Positions 47,000-57,558 of a stretch of DNA of 64,000 nt are shown in pieces. The position numbers and the translations under genes are program-made. The notes below the pieces were generated by a model, which made no database searches, was not told the DNA's origin, and was given only the letters and a program-made list of their open reading frames with translations. This stretch comes from Phocoena phocoena (taxonomy: Eukaryota > Chordata > Mammalia > Artiodactyla > Phocoenidae). Positions within the stretch are counted from its first letter, which is position 1. Each line of letters begins with the position of its first letter. The stretch covers positions 107,646,313 through 107,710,312 of the forward strand of contig NC_089225.1 in the NCBI RefSeq assembly GCF_963924675.1, in the 5' to 3' direction.

Positions 47000-49900
47000 T
47001 AAAATCGACATAAGACAATAACAAATGGTACTAATGTTTATCAAATGTATAGCATTACTACACAGAGAAAAAAAGGATTCAGGTAACTTTTGGGCACTAT
47101 GCTTTTTGAGCACTTTGTACCTCCTTAGTGACTATATTCTAACGATAAAACTCCAAAGAAATCTTCATAGATACTTGGTTGCTAGTGGATACTGGGATTG
47201 TATTTCTGAAACTGTTTTAAATATTGAAGCTGTTGGGAGCTGAGGCTCTCAGTGGAAGAATAAAAATATAAATATAGAATGCGGGAAGAGGAGGAAGACC
47301 TCTGTAGTATTAGAGTTCAGTTGGAGGTGTAAATGTGACTCACGACCTTTAAGCAGTATATTAGGTTGAGCCACAGGAAATTGCCAGTTTTAGGCTGTAA
47401 CTAGTCCAATATCAACAATTTCATACGATTTAACTCAGTATTTTCTAATTCAGCTCACTAAAAGGGCCTAGAAGTAATGACACCTGAGTCGTAATGAGCA
47501 TCGCGATCTAGAGCCCTGTGTTGGCTTCTACATAACGTTCATTCGCCACTGAAAGAAACCTGGGCTCCTTAGGGACATGGTGATTATTAGCCTGGGCAGG
47601 AAATGTATAAGGTGAGCCTGAAATAGTTACTGTGCCAAACAGCACAGAAGTGCTCCAAGACTTGTGGAGACACGTTGCAAGGACGCAGGGGATCACTTGA
47701 AAGGGCCTCCACCAACCCCATTTGGGACAATTTGAGTATCAGAAAGAATAGTAATGGTAATGGATAATACATTTAATTTTTTTTAAGTCAGTGAATCTGT
47801 AATAATACTCAAAAAAGAAACCAAAAACGAACAAACAACAAAGTAGGGTCAGTGCAGGAAAAGCTCTTGACAGAAGAGTCAGCTCATAAATACAGACAGT
47901 AGTATAGGATTAGAGGATCACCATTTTACAACTTGCAAAGTTATGATTGATTCAGGCAAAAAGCATCAGTGGAAGCTAGAATCACTGGCTGAAAGGTTCT
48001 TTGAGAGCAGGATATTCACATGATCTAAAAGTCTTATTCCACAGATTACTTATTAATTATAAAGAGTAAAAGGTAGCCTTATAATAGAAAGCTCTGGCTA
48101 TTAGCACCTTAGCAAATCACATCTGGCAACCTCACAGTCTGTGCCTTCTGCAGGAATGCAGTACGAAGCGCACACTATCCCCTGTGAAGTATTCACGGCA
48201 AAAGTTCACCGTGAATCTAGTCAAGACTTAAAACCTAACTTTCTGTTTGTTGGAAATTCAGAGAGGATTAATTTTGCCACGTTTGATTTATTTCTGTCCT
48301 TTCCTCTCTTTCTCCTTCCATGAGGAAACAAGCTGATAAATCTAGAACGTGAGACATTCTACAAGACAACTGGCCTGGACTCTTCAAGAAAACAAAAGCA
48401 GTGTTATATTTTTTAAAAATAATAAATAAAGATAGAGGAATTCATATACATTAAACAGACTAAAGAGACATGACTACCAAATACTGTGTAAACCTTGATT
48501 AGAGCCTAGATCAGGAGGAAAACAATTTTGTGAGACAATTGAAGACATTTAAATATGATCTGTAAATTGGATAGAGGAAATTAATCTTAACTGTGGTGGT
48601 GGTAGTATTCTGGTTCTGTAGAAGAATGCCTTTATTCTTAGAAAACACACGCAAAAGAATGGAGGGGTAAAGTATCATGATCTGTACTACATAATTTAAA
48701 ATAGTTCAGATGTAAAAAAAAAAGAGCTAGGTATATGAAGGGAGGAACAGAGGGAGGAAAAGGATAAAGCAAATATGTCAAAGTGTTGACATCTGATGAA
48801 TCTTAATGAGAGGTACATGAATGTTAATTTTACTATTCTTTAAATTTTCCTGAAAGTTCAACATTTTTCAGAATGAAAATTGAGGGGAAGAAAGTTAATT
48901 TTAACATATTCTCTAAGTTTAAACCGTGGCTTTCCTGGCCCATGCCGTGGCCTCTGGCTCCCAGGGTACCAGGCCAACCTTGTCCTGTGACCTCTGCTCC
49001 AGGGTGTCGTTTTTTTGAAGTATAAAAAGAGGCACAGAATGGAGAGAGGTTCAGTGAGTGGGTGAGTAAATGAATATAACAAGGGAGACCATTTTAGTCA
49101 TTTCTGATTCCGTTCTCATCTTATCACAGTCCTTTGGAAAGTAACCTAATCACTACATTCACTTGGTCTAGAATTTTGCTAAAGCTTGAGGTAGACCTTT
49201 GGTGGACCCTAGATTAAAAACCCCTAGCTGGGTGAAAAGAGCCTGCCCAGAGCATTGCCTCCATTCTTTCTGTTCTCTCTATGGCCTCCTGTGTGTCGTT
49301 TCATCACTGTGGGGAAGTGGAGGGACAGATGGACCAAGATCTCCTTCTGCTTTAAATAGACCTCAGTCTTTTTCTGTGCTGAAAAATCTGTGGTTTGTGT
49401 CAGACTTTTTAGCATCTGTTGTGGCAGTAGAACTGAGTAAAAGAGTATTAACATATCCACAGCTGCCATCAGAAAAAATAAACGGTCCAGCCCTGCTGCA
49501 CTAAGGGGCGCTGATTCAGGTTCGAATGATGCTCCCTGCTCCATGGCCTTCGAGAGGAGAGGTCGGCGCATCCCTGAGGAGAGTCAGTGTGAAAGGGAAG
49601 CTCAGACGAGTTCAGCATCTGACTTGGCTGGTTCATCTTAGCACCCATCTGGCTGGACTCCCCGCACGGTGCTCCGTAGAGACGCATCACATGGTTGAGT
49701 GCTCCAGCTTTTTAGTTACTTTTCCTGCTCCAGTTTACATAAAATTATCTGGTTTCTATATAAACTCTGATACCATCTAATCTAAGAAAGTGGTAAAAAA
49801 CTGTACTCTTTATCCTCCTAAAGTTATTTCTTAAATATTTTCCATCCCTTTTCACCCATTCGCCATCATTGACCCAGATCCTCCTCACCAGAATTGCTTG

Positions 49901-50170
49901 TGAACAAGGAGACAAACCCAGAGTCACGGACAGAGGAGGGCCTCTATAAATTTTGTTAGTCTGGAATTGATCCCTGAACCACAGTTTGTAAAACACTGTT
50001 TTATGAGAAAAGAAGATGGGATGAAGACAGAAAAGGACACCCTTGGAAACAATAACACTGTGGTGTGACCACAGGGTTGGATGCCAGGCGGTCATGAGTT
50101 CTAATCCTAAATGTATTTCCCAAGTCACAGTGGCAGAATTGAATGGAAAAGTGCTAAAGAGGCCCCTTTG
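47000..50170. other. Intron, mostly unique sequence
   Basis: No coding block or RNA gene recognised. The frames between 49199 and 50128 overlap on both strands and look incidental. The end near 48820-48890 may be another copy of the unnamed ancient repeat. Confidence 0.35.
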
Positions 50171-50184
50171 GTGATTTTTTCATT

Positions 50185-50960
50185 AGCGTATCCATCAGCT
50201 ATTCGTTACATGTGTGCCTTCAGTGTGCTGGAAGAGATACACAGATAGGTCAGGATCAGAGCCAGACCTTGAGGAGCTCTCAGCCTTGTCACAGTGATGA
50301 GACATGTCCATAAGTAACCGTCAGCATGCCAGGGGTAGTGGTCAGTGCCATTGAACTAGGGCAGGTTGCAGGCATGGGCAGGGCAGCTGGGGGAGAGGCA
50401 GCTTCTACTCTCTGGAGCCATGAAGGTTCCCTGGAAAAAAGATGGCATTGCAGCCAGGCCTTTAAAAGTGGTAGGTCTTAGACACTGGAGATTGGTGGGA
50501 TAAATGTCCTAATGTTGGGAACAGCACGAACAGTGTTTCAGGAACCAGAGAGTGTAGAGAAAAGTTTGTCATACTAGGTACACGTTGGGAGTGTGCAATC
50601 TGACTAGAAAAGTGCAGGCCGGGGCCATATCATGAAAGGCTTTGAATTCTAAGCTGAGTTTCTATTTTAGTCAGTAAAGAGTTGATGAAGGCTTTTTTAC
50701 CAGGCACATGCTTTAAGACGATTAATCTGGCAGTAGCCATGACCTTGGGAGAGCAATTTCTGTGATGTCGTAGGGGCCATGGCCGAAATCCAGTGAGGTG
50801 AATGGTGACAACGTGGTGAGTAAATGTTGCTGTGGAGACTAGACAGCTGCCTCCAGCTGCAAGGAGGTAGAGATGTTGGTCCCCTGAGGAGGAAGAGGAC
50901 GCAAGGTCAGAGGAAGGGTGTGTGAGTGACAGAAGAACAGAAGTTCTTTCTGTGCTTTTG
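50185..50960 (+). repeat. L2 element, sense
   Basis: gccagaccttgaggagctct, then cagccaggcctttaaaagtg, gccatatcatgaaaggcttt and acgattaatctggcagtagc follow the L2 internal order. Confidence 0.75.
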
Positions 50961-50964
50961 TTAT

Positions 50965-52420
50965 TCCCTGGGATTCTTGGCCAGGTCATAATGGATTATA
51001 GAAGGCTTTTAGTTATTCTTCACGTGTTCTTTTCTCGGACCAATGGCTTTGAGTAAAACAATCTTCGAAGTTTTCTGTCCCTTTAAAAAGTTCGACTAAG
51101 CCCTTCAGTCACGTGCCTTCAGAAATTTTGGTTACATAACGCAGCTCTGAATTGGAATTCTGCAGCCTCATGCACTGGAGCCTCATTCTTTCCCTCCCCC
51201 ACCTGGCACTTTATTTTCTGTGGGTCAGGGTTAGCTTCTTTCTAACCATTGTTGCGGAACTCTTTAAATATTTGGTCTCACAGGTTCTAAAAACTGGCAG
51301 GCCAGGCTGCTCCCTGCAGGTTGTGAGACCAAAGCCTTCCAGAAAAGGAGCCAGTAAAATCCCAAAAGCATGTTAACGGAGTGTAACTGCTGCATGGAGC
51401 ACTGCCCCTGTGGGGCCGGGCTCCCAAGTGCTGAGGGCAGCAGCCCGCAGCCGCTGTGGCCCACGACCAGAAGGAGCCCTCATGCACCACATCGTGGCCG
51501 CTTCGTAATTGTGGTGATGACAACAGATTAAATCACTGGCTCTCAGCACTGAGGACTGGGGTTTGTCAGGGTCACTCACTGTTCCCTTGCTTCTCCCAAT
51601 TTTCCATAGCGAGAGAGCAAGTTTGGAGTCCACTGCTACAGTACAAATACTTGCTGGGAGCTCTCCAAGTTTTACTCTGTCTAGAAGTTAGTTCTCTTAG
51701 TAGCCTATACTGAATGTCCGTCTTTCTTCCAGCATCCCCTCAACACATGATTCTGAAATGTAACTCCTCAATATATGTGTGTATGTTTTTGTACCCTGGT
51801 TTGTTTGGTTTTTTTAATGATTTAAGGCCACTTGCAGATATACATATAATGCAATGAATAATTTTTAAATTCAGCTACAGGGCAAAAGGGTTATATGAAT
51901 AGGAAAATTAGGTACACCCAGGATAAAGGTTAGTTCACAAAGTTCAAACTACAAATGAGATCCTCTGGAAACAGATCACACACGTTTTTCTGAGTTTCCT
52001 AGCAGGCAAAGCAAAGAAGGAAACTTAAAAGGATAAAATTCACATATGTGTAAGGTACAAGCACACCATCAGCTCAAGAGAAGAAGAGCGAGTCCTTGCA
52101 CTGCATAAACTTGCTCCTGAAGTGCTCGTGAAAGGGGCACCGAGTGAGCAACGGAGCAAGGCCCTCATCAGCTTCCCTGCAGCAAATAGCATAGACATTT
52201 GTTTGACTTCTTGCAGTATTCCATGGGGTAGGCTTGGTGCTAAGGCCCCATGTGAGAAGGACTCCACGGGAGGCCTGTGCAGGGTGTTTCAGTGTAGTTT
52301 ATCACCTTTCAAAGGTGTCTGGGAGATTCTGTGCCACAAAAAAAGTGCCAAGATCAAATGGGTCTGTCAAGAACTGTGTGATACCAGCATACTGAAGGCT
52401 CTGAGAAGTCCTACTATTAA
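50965..52420. other. Intron, no recognised element
   Basis: Several short overlapping frames (51152-51713, 52040-52454) but no family signal. Confidence 0.35.
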
Positions 52421-52427
52421 AAAATTG

Positions 52428-52781
52428 AGACTTCCCTGGTGGTGCAGAGGTTAAGAATCCGCCTGCCAATGCAGGGAACACAGGTTCAAACCCTGGTCTG
52501 GGAAGATCCCACATGCCATGGAGCAACTAAGCCCGTGCGCCACAACTACTGACCCTGCTCTCTAGAGCCCACAAGCCACAACTCCTGAGCCTGCGTGCCA
52601 CAACTATTGAAGCCTGCTCGCCTAGAGCCCATGCTTTGCAACAAGAGAAGCCACTGCAATGAGAAGCCCACGCACCACAACGAAGAGTAGCCCCCACTCG
52701 CTGCAACTAGAGAAAGCCCGTGCGCAGCAACGAAGACCCAACACAGCCAAAAATAAAATAAATAAAATAAAAAAATTAAAA
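52428..52781 (+). mobile_element. Long-form CHR-type SINE
   Basis: Starts agacttccctggtggtgcag, ends acgaagacccaacacagcca with an AAATAAAATA-rich tail. Possible duplicated AAAAAATTG at 52419-52427 and 52782-52790, weak because A-rich. Confidence 0.87.
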
Positions 52782-52871
52782 AAAAAATTGGCTCAGCATT
52801 TACCAAACTGATTTAATCACAAGACCTTTTTAAAAAAATTAAAACACTTACTGGGAAACACTGATCTAAAA

Positions 52872-53169
52872 CAGGGATCAGCAAACTGTCTCCTAAGGGT
52901 CGGATAGATACTTTAGCGTACTGTCCCTGTCAAAACTACTCCACTCAGCTCTGCCATTGTATCCAAAAAGCATGAGTGTATTCCAATAAGGCTTCATTTA
53001 TGTATACTAAAATTCGAATTTCGTATAATTTTCACGTGTCACGAAATAATATTTTTCTTCTTTTTTTTTCAATCATTTAAAAAGACAGAAACCATTCTTA
53101 GCCTGCAGACCATTCAGAAACAGGTGGCAGGCCCAATTTGGTCTGTGAGCTATAGTTTACTGACCCCTG
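52872..53169 (+). mobile_element. hAT-Charlie-type element with 8-bp target duplication
   Basis: 298 bp. Starts CAGGGATCAGCAAACTG and ends TAGTTTACTGACCCCTG, which pair as inverted repeats at 14 of 17 positions. ATCTAAAA (52864-52871) and ATCAAAAA (53170-53177) are the 8-bp duplication with one change. Same family as 15470-15796, opposite orientation. Confidence 0.85.
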
Positions 53170-53271
53170 ATCAAAAATAATGTTTGGATGGTATGTCTTC
53201 CAGCAAGTTTCCCTGAGTACCATTCCTCAGAGTTTTATTTTTATATTATTTTGTGTGTGTGGTGGTTAATT

Positions 53272-54335
53272 TTTTTTTTAATTTAAAAAATTTTTATTTT
53301 ACTTATTTTTATGCAGCAGGTTCTTATTAGTTATCTATTTTATACATATTAGTGTATATACGTCAATCCCAATCTCCCAATTCATCCCACCACCCCCGCC
53401 TCTCCCCCATTGGTGTCCATACATTCTCTACATCTGTGTCTCTATTTCTGCCCTGCAAACCGGTTCATCTGTACCATTTTTCTAGATTCCACATATATGC
53501 GTTAATATACGATATTTGTTTTTCTCTTTCTGACTTACTTCATTCTGTATGACAGTCTCTAGGTCCATCCACATCTCTACAAATGACCCAATTTCATTCC
53601 TTGATGAGTAATATTCCATAGTATATATGTACCACATCCTCTTTATCCGTTCATCTTTCGATGGGCATTTAGGTTGCTTCCATGAGCTGGCTATTGTAAA
53701 TAGTGCTGCAGTGAACATTGGGGTGCATGTGTCTTTTTGAATTATGGTTTTCTCTGGGTATATGCCCAGTAGTGGGATTGCTGGGTCATATGGTAGTCCT
53801 ATTTTTAGTTTTTTAAGGAACCTCCATACTGTTCTCCACAGTGGCTGTATCAATTTACATTCCCACCAACAGTGCAAGAGTGTTCCCTTTTCTCCACAGC
53901 CTCTCCAGCACTTGTTGTTCGTAGATTTTCTGATGATGCTCATTCTGACTGGTGTGAGGTGATACCTCATTGTAGTTTTGATTTACATTTCTCTAATAAT
54001 TAGTGATGTTGAGCAGCTTTTCATGTTCTTCTTGGCCATCTGTATGTCTTCTTTGGAGAAATGTCTATTTAGGTCCTCTGCCCATTTTTGGATTGGGTTA
54101 TTTGTTTTTTTAATATTGAGATGCATGAGCTGTTTATATATTTTGGAGATTAATCCTTTGTTGATTCGTTTGCAAATATTTTCTCTCATTCTGAGGGTTG
54201 TCTTTTTGTCTTGTTTATAGTTCCCTTTGCTGTGCAAAAGCTTTTAAGTTTCATTAGGTCCCATTTGTTTATTTTTGTTTTTAGTTCCATTACTCTAGGA
54301 GGTGGGTCAAAAAACATCTTGCTGTGATATATGTC
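53272..54335 (-). mobile_element. 5'-truncated L1 3' end (antisense)
   Basis: T-rich tail then tgcagcaggttcttattagt, as in the 6.2-kb L1. It contains a minus-strand ORF2 C-terminal remnant (53482-53970) with the Cys-rich block [19 protein letters not shown]. That 162-codon stretch is still open, so this copy is younger than the other L1s, but RT and endonuclease are absent. Confidence 0.9.
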
Positions 54336-54339
54336 CAGA

Positions 54340-55620
54340 GTTGTTTTAATTTAGACTTTTATGTTTCTGGCTTAAGAGCAGATTTTCTTAAAAAAGTGTA
54401 GTAGAGGATTGGTTTGAGTGCTTACAGGCTAGTCTAAGGTTTTTCTCAGAAACGATGTGTGGGCCCTCTCAAAAATGACATCTGCAAACTAATAGTTGAA
54501 GCCTTAAAGTTTTACTGTGTCACACATGGCTGAATTGATTTGAGGCTGGAAGTGTTTTAATGGGCATTATTATTCATTCATAGAAATAAAAGTCTCAAAA
54601 CACCCAGAGACATTTGATTTTAAGAAAATATAACTTCCCACTCAACTCTCCATGTAAACCAGTAAACTGTGGCCCCCATCAAACTAAGAGTATTTTTTAT
54701 TTTAACTTGAGGAACGTTCTTTCAGTTTCTTATGTTGTCATTATGATGGTTGATGGAGAACCCAAACTTTCCCACCACCAAGTCTAACATTTCAGTTTCA
54801 GCTCAACGGGTATTTATTGAGTACTCAGGATATACAGTGCATTTTGCTGGCTTCTATGGGGGATACAAAGAGGAACAAGAAGCAGACAGCTCCCTCTTTA
54901 CCTTATGAATCAAGTTCAAGATCCTCACCAATTGAGACCCCATTACCATGGTATCAGGATTAATTTCACTTCCTTGTCTCTTCCTGTCAGCATGCATGCA
55001 TTCATTCATTTAACAAACATTTGTGAGTTGCAACCTCTGTTCATAGCACTGTAGCACAAAGCCCTCCAAGAGCGTGCTTTCCAGGGTACATCGGTGTTTC
55101 TCTTTTCCTCTGGCACTCTTGTATAATTACAGTTTCTTTTACATAGTGAAACAAGTTATTTCTTTATCTCCTGAGACCTCAGCATTTATGTTCCCCACAC
55201 TGTATGTGCCTATTCTTGAGATGTTTAGTGAGAAGAGTGAATCTTCTGGTGAAGCACCCTTCCTGGGACTGTGCTCTAAGTGCTCTTGTCCCTCCACCTG
55301 AGGGGCACCCACCTTTCCCTGTCCCCTTTTCTTGGTGTACCAGTGAGTATATAGTTTTACCAGATTCATCATTTTAAAGCTATTAGCTGTATTGAGCAAT
55401 AGGAGTCTGTAAGACTGTTGAATATCCTTATAAGCATTATTATGTATCTGATTATTTTTTGATTGGAGGAGATTTTATACAGTGTTAATTTTTTCCACTT
55501 ATAATAGTAATACTAATCATAGTGCGAATTTGAAAAATATGGACAAGTATAAAGGAAAAATATTAATCCATAATTCTACTACCCATCAATCAATTCTATT
55601 AACAGTCTTTTTTTACTTTC
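54340..55620. other. Intron; short L2-like piece at 54790-54900
   Basis: gctcaacgggtatttattga, then ggatacaaagaggaacaaga resembles L2. The remainder shows nothing recognisable. Confidence 0.45.
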
Positions 55621-55629
55621 CTTGATTCA

Positions 55630-56045
55630 GAAATCACATTTAAAATTTTTTAAAATTTAAATTAATAAACAGTAAAATTGACCTTTATTTGTTGTACAGT
55701 TCTTTGAATGTTGACACATGTAGGTTCACGTAGCCACCACCACTATCAAGATACAGAAAAGCTCCATTCCCTCAGAACAAGCACCCCTTTTTAATCCCAC
55801 CTTCCCCAAGCCCTGAAAATCACTTATGTCTCTGTTATATAATTTTGTCTTTTTGAGAATGTCATATAAATGGAATCATAGACTATATAAGCTTGTGAGA
55901 GTGGCTTCCTTGACATAATACCTTTGAGATTCATCCAAGTTGTTGCATGTATAGTAGTTTGTTCCTTTTTGTTGCTCAGTGGTATTCCATGGTGTAGATG
56001 TACCATAGTTTAGTTATCCATTTATCCACTTACCATTTAAGAGTC
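55630..56045 (-). mobile_element. Ancient L1 3'-UTR fragment (antisense)
   Basis: aaaattgacctttatttgtt, gtagccaccaccactatcaa, then tgagattcatccaagttgtt and ggtattccatggtgtagatg are an old L1 3' end in reverse. Confidence 0.75.
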
Positions 56046-56214
56046 TTTTTTAAAAAAACATCTTGACATTTCTGAAATCCTGAAGTACTTTAAAATCAAT
56101 GTATATATTTAACGTGCTCGGGGTTTTTGTTTCCCCAAAAAGCTATTATTGAATTGATAGTGTGTCCTAGAATTAATACTGTCTTAGAATCAAGGTATTA
56201 TGGTGGTGAGATGA

Positions 56215-56640
56215 TCAGTGTGGAGGATCAGAGAGGGCTGGTGAAGGGTTATCAGGAATAAGGGAACTGAACAGTAAGGGGACAGGTAAAGGAAGGCCTC
56301 GAGAGGTTTGCAGCCCGGCGCCCAGAGCTGCTTGGCAGCCTGTGAGGGCTTTGGGGAAGTTTTGAGCAGAAGAACAACATAGGAAATAAGACTTTAAGAA
56401 CAAAGCCAACTAGTTGTGGTGACTGCCAGGATGTCCACCATCATGAGTGTCGATGAGGCGGGAGGGGACCGGGGAATGGCAGCAGTGGGGCTGATAGTAC
56501 TGGAGGGAGTGGAGGAAGAACTTGAGGAGAGTGCAGTGGGGGCAGGGAGTGCTGACTAGAGAGCCTGTGTTTGGGGAAGGGAGGGTGGTTCCTGCTAAAC
56601 ACCCTGACTTCCAGGCCAGTGCCCCGGAAGACGGGGCAGG
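56215..56640 (+). repeat. L2 fragment, sense
   Basis: gaaggcctcgagaggtttgc, then ctgtgagggctttggggaag, ttttgagcagaagaacaac and the downstream gcagtggggctgatagtact keep L2 order. Confidence 0.6.
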
Positions 56641-56644
56641 AGGT

Positions 56645-57450
56645 GTGGAGAACTTAGGACCGACTGCCCAAATCTTAGTTATTTATATGGTGTGAATGGG
56701 TAGGTTGGGTGGGTCATGTTATTTGGGAAATTCTAAAGCAAAATGAGAACGTCCAGGGGCTTCACAGATTAAGAATGAGGTGTGCCTAGGGATACTGTGT
56801 GGAGATAAAGAGGCATAGGGTGTACTCAATTATGTGAGCCTGGATGAAGTATATGATTATTTCATGGAAATAAACTGTGATTAGGGCCATTTCCAAGTAG
56901 AATGGCATCATGGCTGATTGTATGGGCCCAAAGTTTTCTGCACAACCTGTTCTTGAGTCCCATCTCCCTGTGTCACAAGTTAACGGTTTATTCTTTGGCA
57001 CACCCCACTTTTGCAAGATAGGAGAAGGAGTAGTAAATCATCCTCATATGATCCTTGAAGGACAGGTTCCCATCAGCCACTGAGGAAGAGGGAGGCAAAA
57101 GAAAGAACTGACTGTTGGAGAGTAATTTGCCAAAGGGACTTGCCCCTCTTGTCAGGTAACTTCTTGGGAAGCCCCATTCATGGAAGCCGCCTCACTTCCA
57201 CCCGCTCACACCTGTTCTAACTCAGGATCAAGGAGAAGTAGGGCCCAGTCAGCAGAGAGAAAGAGAAAGACACTCAAGAGACAGTACGGAGCCTTGTTAT
57301 CTTCCCCCAGTTTGCATTTTATTAAAGATCCCCTGTTAGAGAGACAAGAGAGAAGTTACTCCCCACTTTGTCTACCGTTTATACATTTGCAAAAGAGCCG
57401 TTCTTTAAAGCTGTACTACAGTGGGGTAAAGTTTCTGTTATTTGTGGCCT
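56645..57450. other. Intron upstream of second DIS3L2 exon, no recognised element
   Basis: No repeat or coding signal apart from read-through of the exon frame from 57180. Confidence 0.45.
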
Positions 57451-57478
57451 TGCTAATTATGTCTTCAATCTTCCCTAG
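57451..57478 (+). promoter_or_regulatory. Branch site and 3' splice site of second DIS3L2 exon
   Basis: TGCTAAT at 57451-57457 is close to the optimal branch sequence (likely branch A at 57456, 22 nt before the acceptor G). A short pyrimidine-rich stretch and CCCTAG follow. Confidence 0.7.
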
Positions 57479-57558
57479 AAAAGACTGTGTCTTCACCATC
57501 GACCCATCAACTGCTCGAGACCTCGATGACGCCCTCTCCTGCAAGCCCGTTGCTGACG
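57479..57558 (+). CDS. DIS3L2: DIS3L2 internal exon (RNB catalytic aspartate motif)
   Basis: Next coding exon of DIS3L2 in this window. After one base completing the split Arg codon it reads [18 protein letters not shown] followed by LSCKPVADG. The [11 protein letters not shown] segment is the conserved RNB motif whose aspartates bind the catalytic Mg2+; in human DIS3L2 the corresponding Asp near residue 391 is the one mutated to make catalytically dead enzyme (established knowledge). All four motif aspartates are present, so the allele appears competent here. The acceptor is CCCTAG at 57473-57478 and the donor is GTAGGA at 57559. The exon is 80 nt, entered at phase 2 and left one base into a Gly codon. 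The open frame that runs into it from 57180 is intronic read-through and should not be taken as coding. Confidence 0.95.

Larger units (their letters stand above)
15081..57478 (+). other. Large DIS3L2 intron (42,398 bp, phase 2)
   Basis: Sequence between the two recognised exons, GT at 15081 to AG at 57478. It is dominated by interspersed repeats of several ages (listed separately). No further coding block was recognised inside it. Confidence 0.85.
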
